A DNA stretch of 64,000 bases from Oscillospiraceae bacterium (GCA_015065135.1 SVQY01000009.1:1-64000); one strand, 5' to 3'. Shown: positions 16,413 to 25,382, counted from the first letter of the stretch. Notes: a model not told the origin generated them from the letters alone. Numbers and translations: made by a program.

Positions 16413-17723
16413 TCAGGGAGCGGGAACGGGCTCGACCGTAACGGTCAGATCGGCGCTGCCCCAATCGTTGTCGGCGATGGTATCCTCGCCGCTCATATTG
16501 GTGATCTTTACGATGTCGGTGTCGGTGCCGGTGTAGCCGGAAACGGTGTTGCCGGTCACGATCACGTCAGCCTCGACCAGATCGGCGCGCAGGAAGCGAT
16601 TGCCGCAGCCCTCTACGGTGTTGTCGGTCACGGTCACGGTGCCGGTGTAGGCGGTGCCGTCAGCGGCCAGCAGGATCACGCGGGAAACGATGTCGGTAAA
16701 GGTGTTGCCGGTCACGGTCACGTTCTCGGTGCCGCGCAGCTCGGCGACCATATAAGCGCCGGTCACATTGCAGTTCCGGATGGTCACATCCTTGCAGGTG
16801 GTGGTCATAAAGTCGGTGCCGGAGATCAGGTCGTGGCAGGTGTAGACCTTGCCGGTCTTATAGAGCAGGTAATGCTCGCCCTGATCGTTCATGGTGCAGC
16901 CGTCAAAGGTCAGACCGTCCACACAAACGTTGCCCTCCAGGCGCAGGCCGTCGGCGGCGCCGGAGAAGGTCACGTTCTCGATCACAAGGTTCTCCAAAGC
17001 GATAAAGCTCTGCAGGTAGGGCTGGCTGGAGGAGTAGGAGTGCTGGTTGCCATCGGGGGTGTAGGTGCCGGCCTCAACGCACAGGGCATCGATGGTAGCG
17101 CCGTCAGCGCCCAGAATGGTCAGGTTCTGGAAGGAGCGGAAGTGCATATGCTGTCCGCCTGCCCAACCGCCGACGTTCACGGCGGTGTTGGAGGTGAAGG
17201 CACGCAGATAGAGGGTGCCGTACTCCACGTCGGGGAGCAGATAGAGGTAGCTGCCTGCGGTGGCGTTGTCCAGTGCATACTGGGCGGTGGCAGCGTCGGT
17301 GGCTACCACAGCGTTTTCAATGACCTCCTGCTCGGCCACGGCATCACAGCTGTCGCAGCGCTTTTCGCGGCAAAGGAGACCCTCGATCACGGTGTAGCTC
17401 CAGGATGCATCCGAGTAGGTGTGGCCAACGGCGGGAATGTCGTCGCTCTTGGTCAGACCGCAAACGGTGCAGGAATAGGTATTCTTGCCAACGGTAGTGC
17501 AGCCGGGCTTCAGGGTCACGGTACCCTCGGTGGTCCAGGTGTGCTCACCCATATCGGCGATCTGCTGGGTGTGCTCACAGTTGCCGGAATGCCAGTGGTG
17601 GGTGGCGTTGGTGCTCCAACGCTCCTCAAAGGTGTGCTCGTGGTTGCCGGCGCACGCGGCGAATGCCAGCAGGGCCACGCAGACCAGCAGGGCCAGCAGG
17701 CAAGCCTTCATCGTTTTTTTCAT
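16413..17723 (-). CDS. Secreted beta-helix lipoprotein
   Basis: This 436-residue lipoprotein has its acylated cysteine at residue 24 (AFAAC). After it comes a stretch with paired cysteines and repeated H-T-W/H-T-Y motifs (about 28-130; GCTTVGKNTYSCTVCGL, CREKRCDSCD), a pattern seen in cell-surface proteins of gut Clostridia. The rest (about 150-430) is a parallel beta-helix with short N- and V-rich turns such as NVTVTGNTFTDIV and VTVTDNTVEGCG. It may bind or cleave a polysaccharide, but no catalytic site is recognisable. The start follows AGGAGG by five bases; an upstream ATG overlaps that site. Confidence 0.8.
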   Translation of the reverse strand: MKKTMKACLLALLVCVALLAFAACAGNHEHTFEERWSTNATHHWHSGNCEHTQQIADMGEHTWTTEGTVTLKPGCTTVGKNTYSCTVCGLTKSDDIPAVGHTYSDASWSYTVIEGLLCREKRCDSCDAVAEQEVIENAVVATDAATAQYALDNATAGSYLYLLPDVEYGTLYLRAFTSNTAVNVGGWAGGQHMHFRSFQNLTILGADGATIDALCVEAGTYTPDGNQHSYSSSQPYLQSFIALENLVIENVTFSGAADGLRLEGNVCVDGLTFDGCTMNDQGEHYLLYKTGKVYTCHDLISGTDFMTTTCKDVTIRNCNVTGAYMVAELRGTENVTVTGNTFTDIVSRVILLAADGTAYTGTVTVTDNTVEGCGNRFLRADLVEADVIVTGNTVSGYTGTDTDIVKITNMSGEDTIADNDWGSADLTVTVEPVPAP

Positions 17724-17775
17724 AATAACCTCCTTGTTCAAGCGAAGCTTGTTTTATAACGGATCGTTACCATAA

Positions 17776-17804
17776 ATTATAATCTATAATTTCCGGTTTG
17801 TCAA
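17776..17804 (-). promoter_or_regulatory. Promoter of the beta-helix lipoprotein
   Basis: Minus strand: TTGACA at 17799-17804, 17 bases, TATAAT at 17776-17781. Confidence 0.82.
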
Positions 17805-17831
17805 TAGTGGGATAAGATATTTGTGCAGCCC

Positions 17832-17860
17832 TTGCGAAATTGCCGCAAGTGTGCTATACT
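17832..17860 (+). promoter_or_regulatory. Promoter of the nucleotidase-kinase fusion
   Basis: TTGCGA at 17832-17837, 17 bases, TATACT at 17855-17860, 31 bases upstream of the gene. Confidence 0.7.
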
Positions 17861-17890
17861 GAAAAGAAGAACCGTGAAAGTGAGAGACTT

Positions 17891-19003
17891 ATGAAAAAAT
17901 ACAGATTACAGATCGGGCTTGACGTGGACGACGTTCTGTACGGCTGCAACGGCTATGCGCTGGAGTGGCTGAACAGAGAGGAGGGGATCGAGCCGCCCCT
18001 TTGCATTTACGATATTCAGAGCTGGGGAACGGGAAACAGCCGTGCCGACGGCCGCATCCGCTATTTTTCCGAGCCGGAATTCGTGGCCTCGCAGCCGATC
18101 CTGCCCGGTGCGCAGGATTTTGTACGTCGCTTGTGCGATATGGCGGAGGTGTTCTTTGTTTCTGCGGTGCCGCCCGCCTGCATGAGCGCCCGTGCCCTGC
18201 GATTGCGTCGGGATTTCCCCGAGGTGCCGGCCGAGAACATCCTGCTCGGCACGCGCAAGGATCTGGTGCGGCTGGATATCCTGCTGGATGACGGTGCCCA
18301 CAACATCTCGCACTCACCGGCCACCTATCCGGTGCTTTTCCGCAAGCCCTGGAACACCCACCTTTCGGGTCTCTTGTCGGTGAATACGTATGAGGATTTT
18401 CTGCATTTGGTAGAGATTTTGCGCGAGGCCTCCGCGGCACCCGGACCCGATCTCAGCAAGGGCGGCCTCATCTGCCTGGTCGGCCCTACCGGCAGCGGTA
18501 AAAACGAGATCGCCGCTGAGCTGGTGCAGGGCTACGGTATGAAAAAGCCGATCACCGCCACTACCCGTCCCCGTCGCGCCGGCGAGACCGATGCGGACTA
18601 TCGCTTCCTCACCGAGGAGGAATTCCGCGCCGAGGCGGAAAGGGGTGCTTTTCTGGAGACTACCGTTTACAGCGGTCACCATTTCGGCACCACCGCAGCA
18701 GCGCTGGATGCCATTGTGGGAGAGGGGGGGATCGCAGTCATTCCCATTGATATCTGCGGAGCGCTGACCCTGAAAAACCGATACCGTTCGGGGGCTTTAT
18801 TGGCTTTTGTGCGTCGCAGAAGGGAGCAGGTGATCCTGGACATCATCACGCGCGACCTGGAGCCGAAGGACAAGACCTGTCGCATCCTTTCGCTGGATGA
18901 CGAGTACCGCAACGAGGAGCTTTGTGACCTGACCGTGCGTGCCGACGGCGGCGCCCGCGAGGCGGCGGCCTTCCTTGCCTCTTATCTGCGCGGCGAGACG
19001 TGA
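17891..19003 (+). CDS. Fusion of 5'-nucleotidase-like HAD domain and guanylate kinase-like domain
   Basis: This 370-residue protein joins two nucleotide-handling modules. Residues 1-185 resemble 5'(3')-deoxyribonucleotidases of the HAD superfamily: LDVDDVLYG gives the catalytic aspartates Asp11 and Asp13, with VFFVSAVPP and DILLDDGAHNI as later motifs. Residues 192-370 resemble guanylate kinase: a P-loop GPTGSGKNE (198-206), TATTRPRRAGETDADYRFLTEEEF for GMP binding, and ETTVYSGHHFGTT. The P-loop has Asn205 where kinases have Ser or Thr. The start has only a weak ribosome site (GTGAGAGA), but the reading frame is clear. It may interconvert or salvage nucleoside monophosphates; the actual reaction is unknown. 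Confidence 0.8.
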   Translation: MKKYRLQIGLDVDDVLYGCNGYALEWLNREEGIEPPLCIYDIQSWGTGNSRADGRIRYFSEPEFVASQPILPGAQDFVRRLCDMAEVFFVSAVPPACMSARALRLRRDFPEVPAENILLGTRKDLVRLDILLDDGAHNISHSPATYPVLFRKPWNTHLSGLLSVNTYEDFLHLVEILREASAAPGPDLSKGGLICLVGPTGSGKNEIAAELVQGYGMKKPITATTRPRRAGETDADYRFLTEEEFRAEAERGAFLETTVYSGHHFGTTAAALDAIVGEGGIAVIPIDICGALTLKNRYRSGALLAFVRRRREQVILDIITRDLEPKDKTCRILSLDDEYRNEELCDLTVRADGGAREAAAFLASYLRGET

Positions 19004-19080
19004 TTTTGTGCAAAAGCCTCCAATACGTGCAGGTCGCGCGCGCTTTCTTATGGCCGAATTCATAAAAATGCGGGAAAGGC

Positions 19081-19109
19081 TTGACAATTGCATATTTATG
19101 CGCTATAAT
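19081..19109 (+). promoter_or_regulatory. Promoter of the amino-acid transporter operon
   Basis: TTGACA at 19081-19086, 17 bases, TATAAT at 19104-19109: full consensus. The leader that follows has a small hairpin (GGAGTT/AACTCC) before the ribosome site. Confidence 0.88.
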
Positions 19110-19187
19110 GGGCAAGGAGTTGAAAAAACTCCTATTATATTTAAATCGTCGCATACGCGGCGAGACATTTGAAAGGAAGAACGTATC

Positions 19188-20093
19188 ATGAAAAAAGTAC
19201 TTAGTCTGGTTCTTGCCATGCTGATGCTCGTTACCGTGGTTACCGTGTTTGCTGCTTGCGGCCAGACCGGCAATGCCGTTAAGGTCATCGACATCAAGCT
19301 GACCGAGGAGGAGTACGCATTTGCTGTACAGAAGGGCGATAGCGAGCTGCTGGCTTCCCTGAACGCCTTTATGGACAAGATCGAGCAGAACGGCCAGTTC
19401 GCAGAGATCATCAACAAGTATTTCGGCGATGGCACCCCCACCCCCGTTACCTCTGCCTCCGAGATGAAGACCGACGGCTCTCAGCTGATCGTTGCGACCA
19501 ACGCAGCCTTCGAGCCCTTCGAGTACAAGAGCGGTGAGAACTATCTCGGCATCGATATGGAGATCATGGCCCTGTTCGCTGCTGACCTGGGCAAGGAGCT
19601 CTACATCAACAACATGGAGTTTGACGCCGTATGTCTGGCCGTTTCCGCACAGGGCGGCGAGTACGAGGATGAGAACGGCAATATGGTTCCCGTTTCGGGC
19701 GGTATCTGCGACGTTGCGGCTGCAGGCCTGACCGTGAGCGAGAAGCGCCGTGAGATCCTGGACTTCTCCGACTCCTACTACGATGCATCCCAGATGCTGA
19801 TCGTTGCAGCTGACGACACCACCTTTGATGCGTGCGAGACCGCTGCTGATGTAGAGGCGATCCTGAACGGTCTGACCGCCGAGACCAAGGTCGGCGTGCA
19901 GAACGGCACCACCGGCAAGCTTTACTGCGAGGGTGACGCTGATTGGGAGTTTGACGGCTTCGCATTCGAGACCGTGGGCTACACCAACGGCGCTCTGGCT
20001 GTGCAGGATATCCTGAACGGCGGCGTGAAGTACGTTGTGATCGACGAGGGTCCTGCAAAGGCGATCGTTGCTAAGGTGAACGCAGCCAACTAA
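19188..20093 (+). CDS. Circularly permuted amino-acid-binding lipoprotein (SBP family 3)
   Basis: This 301-residue lipoprotein (Cys24 in FAAC) is the binding subunit of the ABC importer encoded next. Residues about 100-301 follow family 3 order: LIVATNAAFEPFEYK, the NNMEFDAV strand, AAGLTVSEKRREILDFSDSYY, KVGVQNGTTGKLY and VIDEGPAKAIVAK, where it stops. The segment that should come next in this family, KLTEEEYAFAVQKGDSELL and IEQNGQFAEIINKYFG, is at the N-terminus instead (residues 31-80), joined by a short T/P/S linker. The protein therefore looks circularly permuted. The ligand is probably a polar amino acid. Confidence 0.85.
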   Translation: MKKVLSLVLAMLMLVTVVTVFAACGQTGNAVKVIDIKLTEEEYAFAVQKGDSELLASLNAFMDKIEQNGQFAEIINKYFGDGTPTPVTSASEMKTDGSQLIVATNAAFEPFEYKSGENYLGIDMEIMALFAADLGKELYINNMEFDAVCLAVSAQGGEYEDENGNMVPVSGGICDVAAAGLTVSEKRREILDFSDSYYDASQMLIVAADDTTFDACETAADVEAILNGLTAETKVGVQNGTTGKLYCEGDADWEFDGFAFETVGYTNGALAVQDILNGGVKYVVIDEGPAKAIVAKVNAAN

Positions 20094-20106
20094 TGGCGTT
20101 TTTGCA

Positions 20107-20135
20107 AACAAGGGGGAGCTGCTCCCCCTTGTTTT
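20107..20135 (+). terminator. Intra-operon hairpin (probable partial terminator)
   Basis: A strong stem, AACAAGGGGGAGC with its complement, is followed by TTTT between the binding-protein gene and the permease gene. It may let the binding protein be made in excess over the membrane subunits, and it may also protect the upstream mRNA. Confidence 0.7.
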
Positions 20136-20176
20136 GCGGTTTTGTGCGAGTCCCATCAAATTTGAAGGAATGTAAA

Positions 20177-20980
20177 ATGAAGAATTTTTTGAAAAAGCAT
20201 TGGATGGACATCCTGGTGGTCATCGCCCTCATCGGCCTTGCGGTCTGGGGCGGCTCGGTGGTCGCCACGCGATTTAGCTTTGCGAAAAAATGGGTGTTCT
20301 TTGAGGAGTACTTTTTTACCAATAACGGCTATAAGATCCTGCTGCGCGGTATGAAAAATACGGCGATCATCGCCGTGCTCGGCCTGCTGATCGGTATCGT
20401 GATCGGTACGCTGATCGCCGTGATCCGCGTGATCCCCCCCTACAAAAAGCTGGTACGTTACGCGCAAAAGGTGTGCACGGTCTACGTAGCCTTTTTCCGC
20501 GGTACGCCGATCGTGGTGCAGCTGCTGGTCGGTTACTATATCCTGCTGCCGCTGCTTGGCGTGCGCCTCAATCCCGTGATGTCCTGCGTGGTCATCTTCG
20601 GCCTGAACAGCGGCGCGTATATCTCCGAGATCATGCGCGGCGGCATCAATTCGGTGGATCGCGGCCAGCTGGAGGCGGCGCGTGCGGTGGGCATGCCCTT
20701 CTCGGTGTCTATGCTCAAGATCGTGGTGCCGCAGGCCGTCAAAAATATCCTGCCTACACTCGGCAACGAGTTCATCACCCTGATCAAGGAGACCGCCGTG
20801 GTCGGTTACGTGGGCGCAATGGATATCACCAAGGCATTCCAGGACCAGGGCGCCAATACCTATGAATATATGATCCCGTATCTGGTGATGGCAGGATTGT
20901 ATATCGTGATCGTGGCGGCGATCGCCGGTCTCATCAAATTGATGGAAAGGAAGTTGGCAAAAAGTGAACGACGCAACTAA
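20177..20980 (+). CDS. Amino-acid ABC transporter permease (HisMQ/GlnP type)
   Basis: This 267-residue membrane protein has an N-terminal hydrophobic segment (about 10-27) and the HisM/GlnP core: [31 protein letters not shown] and [21 protein letters not shown] (the EAA loop that meets the ATPase). The start follows AAGGAA by seven bases. The next gene, the ATPase, begins 17 bases before its stop. Confidence 0.9.
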   Translation: MKNFLKKHWMDILVVIALIGLAVWGGSVVATRFSFAKKWVFFEEYFFTNNGYKILLRGMKNTAIIAVLGLLIGIVIGTLIAVIRVIPPYKKLVRYAQKVCTVYVAFFRGTPIVVQLLVGYYILLPLLGVRLNPVMSCVVIFGLNSGAYISEIMRGGINSVDRGQLEAARAVGMPFSVSMLKIVVPQAVKNILPTLGNEFITLIKETAVVGYVGAMDITKAFQDQGANTYEYMIPYLVMAGLYIVIVAAIAGLIKLMERKLAKSERRN

Positions 20981-21842
20981 TGTGATGGAAAATATGCAGA
21001 GCGCCGAGTCGGTCAATGTGATCGAGACCAAGGGGCTCACCAAGCGCTACGGCTCGCTTTTGGTGCTGAACGCCATCGACGAGGTGATCAAGGACGGCGA
21101 AAAGGTGGCCATTATCGGCCCCTCCGGCAGCGGTAAATCCACCTTCCTGCGGTGCCTCAACTGTATGGAGGATCCCAGCGACGGCTCGATCTATTTTGAC
21201 GGCGAGGACCTGGCAGATACCAAGGTCAATATCAACACGCACCGCGAAAAGATCGGTATGGTGTTCCAGCAGTTCAATCTGTTCAACAACAAGACCGTTA
21301 TTCAGAATATCATGCTGGCACCGGTCTACGTCGGCACGCGCAATCTGCGCCGCGCCAAGTGGCACAATGCCTTCCTGTGGCTCACCAATATCTTCCGCAA
21401 GAAAAAGCAGGAGAAGGTAGAGATCACCACGACCAAGGAGGAGATCGTCTCCAAGGCGCGCGAGCAGGCTATGGAGCTGCTGGGCCGCATCGGCCTGGAG
21501 GATAAGGCGAATGTGTACCCCTCCACCCTGTCGGGCGGACAGAAGCAGCGCATCGCTATCGTGCGTGCGCTGGCGATGAACCCCAAGGTGATGCTGTTTG
21601 ACGAGCCCACCTCCGCCCTTGACCCCGAGATGGTCGGCGAGGTTCTGGATCTGATGAAGCAGCTGGCTGATGAGGGCATGACGATGGTGATCGTGACCCA
21701 CGAGATGGGCTTTGCCCGTGAGGTGGCGGATCGCGTTCTGTTTATGGACGGCGGCATCATCGCCGAGCAGGGCACCCCCGACGAGGTGTTCAACCACCCG
21801 AAGAGCGAGAGACTGAAAGCCTTCCTTGCGAAGGTGCTTTGA
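20964..21842 (+). CDS. Amino-acid ABC transporter ATP-binding protein
   Basis: This 292-residue ATPase has Walker [10 protein letters not shown] (residues 52-60), the Q-loop FQQFNLF, the signature [15 protein letters not shown], Walker [13 protein letters not shown] and the switch region VTHEMGFA. It is about 50 residues longer than usual: a basic insertion (about 122-155, with [12 protein letters not shown] and FRKKKQEK) lies between the Q-loop and the signature, and an N-terminal extension precedes the core. I use GTG at 20964; an ATG at 20985 is possible and would remove seven residues. Confidence 0.9.
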   Translation: MNDATNVMENMQSAESVNVIETKGLTKRYGSLLVLNAIDEVIKDGEKVAIIGPSGSGKSTFLRCLNCMEDPSDGSIYFDGEDLADTKVNINTHREKIGMVFQQFNLFNNKTVIQNIMLAPVYVGTRNLRRAKWHNAFLWLTNIFRKKKQEKVEITTTKEEIVSKAREQAMELLGRIGLEDKANVYPSTLSGGQKQRIAIVRALAMNPKVMLFDEPTSALDPEMVGEVLDLMKQLADEGMTMVIVTHEMGFAREVADRVLFMDGGIIAEQGTPDEVFNHPKSERLKAFLAKVL

Positions 21843-21884
21843 TGAAAAACCCCCGAAACGGTATACCGTTTCGGGGGTTTTTCA
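21843..21884. terminator. Perfect 42-base palindromic terminator
   Basis: The sequence is its own reverse complement, centred on GGTATACC, with A and T runs at the ends. It closes the amino-acid transporter operon immediately after the ATPase stop. Confidence 0.9.
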
Positions 21885-21939
21885 CCTTTTTGCGCCCACG
21901 GCATATACTGAAAGAGAGTTTTCTTTTTGGAGGTGTGCC

Positions 21940-23271
21940 GTGGGAAAATATTTTGGAACGGATGGCTTTCGCGGTAGAGTGGGAGACGTGCTGACCGCCA
22001 CCCACGCCCTTCGCATCGGGTGCTGCCTCGGTCAGCATTTTGGCAAGGGGCGCGTGCTGATCGGCAAGGATACCCGCTGCTCCGGCGATCTGCTGGAGGC
22101 GGCCTTGGCGGCAGGCATCGCCGCCACCGGGGGGGAGGCGATGCTGCTGGGGGTGATCCCCACGCCGGCGCTGCCCTATCTGATCCGGCAGGGCGGCTAT
22201 GACGGCGGCGTGATGATCTCGGCCAGCCATAACCCCTTTGCGGATAACGGCATCAAGCTGTTCGGGGGTGACGGGGAAAAGCTGAGCGATGCGGCGCTGG
22301 CGCTGCCCGAGCGCTATCTGGCAGGGGAGGCCGAGCCTTGCTTTGTCACCGAGGGCGCGGTAGGGCGCCTTTCCTTTTATGGGGATGGCTACGCCCTGTA
22401 TCGCGCGCGGCTGCTATCTCTGGCCGAGGAGCGCTATCACGGCCTGCGCGTGGGTCTGGATGCGGCAAACGGCAGCGCCTGCCGTTTGGCAAGAGAGGTC
22501 TTTGAGGCGCTGGGCGCTACGGTCACGGCCATCGGCGAGCAGCCGGATGGGCAGAATATCAATCGGGGCTGCGGCTCAACGCAGATCGGCAGCCTCTGCG
22601 CGCTGGTGCGAGAGCAGGGGCTTGATGTAGGCTTTGCCTTTGACGGCGATGCGGATCGCTGCATCGCGGTAGATGCCGCGGGGCAGGTGGTGGACGGCGA
22701 TGCCATTCTGTATGTGATGAGTCGTGCCCTGCAGGAAAGGGGCGCGCTGCACGGGGGCACGGTGGTGACCACTGTGATGTCTAATATGGGGCTCGCACGG
22801 GCGCTGGAGCCCCTCGGTATTGCCTGCGAGCAGACTGCGGTCGGTGACCGATATGTGGCCGAACGGGTGCGAAAAATGGGATATTCTCTGGGCGGCGAGC
22901 AGTCGGGGCATATCATTTTCAGCGCCCTTTCGGATACCGGTGACGGGCTGCTCACCGCCATTTTGTTGGCAGACCGCATCCGGGAGAGCGGCTTGCCGCT
23001 GCAGCGGTTGACCGACGGCTACAAGCCCTATCCGCAGCTGCTGCGCAGCCTGCCGATCCGCTCTGCCGCGGCGCTGCGTGAGGATGCCGCGCTGTGGGAG
23101 CGTTTGCAGGGGCTGGAGGCGCGGCTGGGCGAGAACGGGCGGCTTTTGGTGCGCCCCAGCGGCACTGAGCCGGTGGTGCGGATCATGGTACAGGCAAGCG
23201 AGGCATCACTTTGTGAGCGCATCGCCGAGCGGGCGCAACACGACCTGACAGAAAGGGGGCATCTGCAATGA
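21940..23271 (+). CDS. glmM: Phosphoglucosamine mutase
   Basis: This enzyme converts glucosamine 6-phosphate to glucosamine 1-phosphate for UDP-GlcNAc and peptidoglycan synthesis. The 443 residues contain the four mutase sites: the phosphoserine loop SASHNPFADNG (Ser96), the metal loop FAFDGDADRC, the sugar loop GGEQSGHI, and the phosphate loop RPSGTEPVVRI. The opening KYFGTDGFRG is typical. The start is GTG at 21940, six bases after GGAGG. The next gene overlaps it by four bases (ATGA) and encodes a GlmU-like protein. Confidence 0.92.
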   Translation: MGKYFGTDGFRGRVGDVLTATHALRIGCCLGQHFGKGRVLIGKDTRCSGDLLEAALAAGIAATGGEAMLLGVIPTPALPYLIRQGGYDGGVMISASHNPFADNGIKLFGGDGEKLSDAALALPERYLAGEAEPCFVTEGAVGRLSFYGDGYALYRARLLSLAEERYHGLRVGLDAANGSACRLAREVFEALGATVTAIGEQPDGQNINRGCGSTQIGSLCALVREQGLDVGFAFDGDADRCIAVDAAGQVVDGDAILYVMSRALQERGALHGGTVVTTVMSNMGLARALEPLGIACEQTAVGDRYVAERVRKMGYSLGGEQSGHIIFSALSDTGDGLLTAILLADRIRESGLPLQRLTDGYKPYPQLLRSLPIRSAAALREDAALWERLQGLEARLGENGRLLVRPSGTEPVVRIMVQASEASLCERIAERAQHDLTERGHLQ

Positions 23272-23927
23272 TCGAGATCCCAATGCTTTTCGATCTATCT
23301 CATACCGTTATGGGGGATATGGTGTCGAAATACCGCTATCCGTGGGAGGTCTTGCCCCACCTGGAGCGGCTGATCCGCGTGCGTGGCGCGACATTGCCGC
23401 CGGATCGCTATGAGCAGGTGACCGAAGGGGTGTGGATCGCGCGCAGCGCTACCGTGGCACCCACGGCAAGCATTGCGGCCCCCTGCATCATCGATGAGCG
23501 CGCCGAGGTGCGGCACAATGCCTATCTGCGCGGCAGCACGGTGGTGGGCGAGGGCGCAGTAGTCGGCAACGCCACCGAGCTGAAGAACGCGCTGCTTTTT
23601 GACGGGGTGCAGGTGCCGCATTTCAACTACGTGGGGGATAGCATCCTTGGCTACAAGGCGCATTTCGGCGCCGGCACGGTGACCTCCAATGTCAAATGCG
23701 ACCGCACGCCGGTAGAGCTGCACTTTTCGCGCGGCGCCGTTTCGACCGGTCTGCGAAAGCTGGGCGCGATGGTGGGGGACGGCGCCGAGGTTGGCTGCAA
23801 TTGCGTGCTCAATCCCGGTACGGTGCTGGGGCGGCGCGTGACCGTTTATCCGCTCTCCTCGGTGCGGGGAACGGTGGCTGAGGGGATGATCTACAAGGGC
23901 CCCACACGCGTCTGCCCCAGGAGATAA
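23268..23927 (+). CDS. Left-handed beta-helix acyltransferase, GlmU C-terminal-like
   Basis: This 219-residue protein consists of hexapeptide-repeat coils (about residues 55-210; ARSATVAPTASIAAPCIIDERAEV) and lacks the uridylyltransferase half of GlmU. VGNATELKNALLFDG and VPHFNYVGDSILGYKAHFGAGTVTSN match the acetyltransferase half of GlmU, including the His of the H-x-x-Y motif. It may acetylate glucosamine 1-phosphate made by GlmM; a separate uridylyltransferase would then be needed. The overlap with glmM supports a shared pathway. Other sugar acetyltransferase roles remain possible. Confidence 0.82.
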   Translation: MIEIPMLFDLSHTVMGDMVSKYRYPWEVLPHLERLIRVRGATLPPDRYEQVTEGVWIARSATVAPTASIAAPCIIDERAEVRHNAYLRGSTVVGEGAVVGNATELKNALLFDGVQVPHFNYVGDSILGYKAHFGAGTVTSNVKCDRTPVELHFSRGAVSTGLRKLGAMVGDGAEVGCNCVLNPGTVLGRRVTVYPLSSVRGTVAEGMIYKGPTRVCPRR

Positions 23928-23955
23928 AAAACTTTACGCGCACGCGGAAATATTA

Positions 23956-23984
23956 TTGACATTTTTGTGAAAAAGGGTTATACT
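23956..23984 (+). promoter_or_regulatory. galE promoter
   Basis: TTGACA at 23956-23961, 17 bases, TATACT at 23979-23984. Confidence 0.83.
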
Positions 23985-24033
23985 GAATATAATAAAATAA
24001 GCGGAGCGATCCGTTCACATAGGAGAGTTGAGA

Positions 24034-25044
24034 ATGAAAGTACTGTTGACCGGTGGCGCCGGCTATATCGGCAGCCATACCATCGTAGAAATGTATGCGG
24101 CAGGCCACGACGTTGTGGTGGTGGATAATTTTGCCAATGCTTCCCCTCGTGTCATGGAGCGTGTGGAGGAGATCACCGGCAAAAAGGTGCCGGTCTATGC
24201 CGAGGATGTGGCAAACGAGACGGCAATGGATCGCATTTTTGCCGAGCATAAGATCGATGCCGTGGTGCATTTTGCAGGTCTGAAGGCTGTCGGTGAATCG
24301 GTCAGCAAGCCTCTGGAGTATTACGAGAACAATATCGGCTCTACCTTGACGCTGCTGCGCGCCATGAAGAAGGCCGACGTGCGCAAGCTGATCTTCAGCT
24401 CCTCGGCTACCGTGTACGGCACCCCCGAAAAGTGCCCCATCACCGAGGATATGCACACCGGCGACTGCTCCAACCCTTACGGCTGGACCAAGTTTATGAT
24501 CGAGCAGATCCTGAAGGATTACAGCCGCGCTAACCCTGAGATGCAGATCATCCTGCTGCGCTACTTCAACCCCGTTGGCGCGCACAAGAGCGGCCGCATC
24601 GGCGAGAGCCCCAAGGGCATCCCGAACAATCTGATGCCTTACATCACTCAGGTGGCAGTGGGTAAGCGCAAGGAGCTTTCTGTATACGGTAACGACTACC
24701 CCACCCCCGATGGCACCGGCGTGCGCGACTACATTCACGTGGTCGATCTGGCCAAGGGTCACGTGGCGGCTCTCGGCTATGGCAAGAACGGTGTCGGCAT
24801 CTTCAATCTGGGCACCGGTGTTGGCTACAGCGTGCTGGATATGGTCAATGCGTTCAGCTCTGTGAACAACGTGCCTGTTCCTTACCGCATCGTGGAGCGC
24901 CGCCCCGGCGATATTGCCGCTTGCTATGCCGATTCCTCCAAGGCAAAGGAGGAGCTTGGCTGGCAGGCTGAGTACGGTCTGGAGGATATGGTGCGCGACT
25001 CCTGGAACTGGCAGTCGAACAACCCCAACGGCTACGACGACTAA
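24034..25044 (+). CDS. galE: UDP-glucose 4-epimerase
   Basis: This enzyme interconverts UDP-glucose and UDP-galactose. The 336 residues form an extended short-chain dehydrogenase: NAD-binding LTGGAGYIGSH near the start, the serine strand IFSSSATVYG, the catalytic Tyr-x3-Lys in NPYGWTKFMIE, and ALGYGKNGVGIFNLGTG towards the C-terminus. I chose ATG at 24034, six bases after AGGAGAG; an in-frame TTG six bases upstream sits too close to that site. It is followed by a small PH-like gene. Confidence 0.93.
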   Translation: MKVLLTGGAGYIGSHTIVEMYAAGHDVVVVDNFANASPRVMERVEEITGKKVPVYAEDVANETAMDRIFAEHKIDAVVHFAGLKAVGESVSKPLEYYENNIGSTLTLLRAMKKADVRKLIFSSSATVYGTPEKCPITEDMHTGDCSNPYGWTKFMIEQILKDYSRANPEMQIILLRYFNPVGAHKSGRIGESPKGIPNNLMPYITQVAVGKRKELSVYGNDYPTPDGTGVRDYIHVVDLAKGHVAALGYGKNGVGIFNLGTGVGYSVLDMVNAFSSVNNVPVPYRIVERRPGDIAACYADSSKAKEELGWQAEYGLEDMVRDSWNWQSNNPNGYDD

Positions 25045-25062
25045 GGGAAGGGAGCATTGGCT

Positions 25063-25347
25063 ATGAGGGATTATTGCCAAACGACGATCCCCGCCAATTA
25101 TTACAGAGGGATCGAGGCCGTAGGCGGAACGCTGCTTTTTGATGAGACGGGCATCCTGTTCCGGTCTCATGCGTTCAACATTCAGACCGGCGAGACCAGG
25201 ATCGAGTATCGGGATATCGAAAAAGCGCAAAAAAGAGGGCTTCTGACGGGTATGGACGTTTTTACAAAGGACGGCATCAGGCACAAATTCGTAGTGTATC
25301 ACCGAAATGACGTGATCGCCTTTCTGAATAGCAAAGCTTCTGAATAA
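25063..25347 (+). CDS. Small PH/GRAM-like domain protein
   Basis: This 94-residue protein has no signal or membrane segment. Its alternating strands (GTLLFDETGILFRSH, TRIEYRDIEKAQKR, MDVFTKDGIRHKFVVYH) and the closing helix (DVIAFLNSK) resemble bacterial PH or GRAM-like domains. It lies 18 bases after galE on the same transcript and ends at a terminator. The ATG at 25063 is preferred over a TTG at 25057 because of spacing from GGGAAGGGAG. Its function is unknown. Confidence 0.68.
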   Translation: MRDYCQTTIPANYYRGIEAVGGTLLFDETGILFRSHAFNIQTGETRIEYRDIEKAQKRGLLTGMDVFTKDGIRHKFVVYHRNDVIAFLNSKASE

Positions 25348-25382
25348 GAAAACGGCTGTTGCTTTGGCAACAGCCGTTTTTC
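25348..25382 (+). terminator. Terminator after galE operon
   Basis: A stem AAAACGGCTGTTGC with its complement, a short loop and a following T run. Confidence 0.9.
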
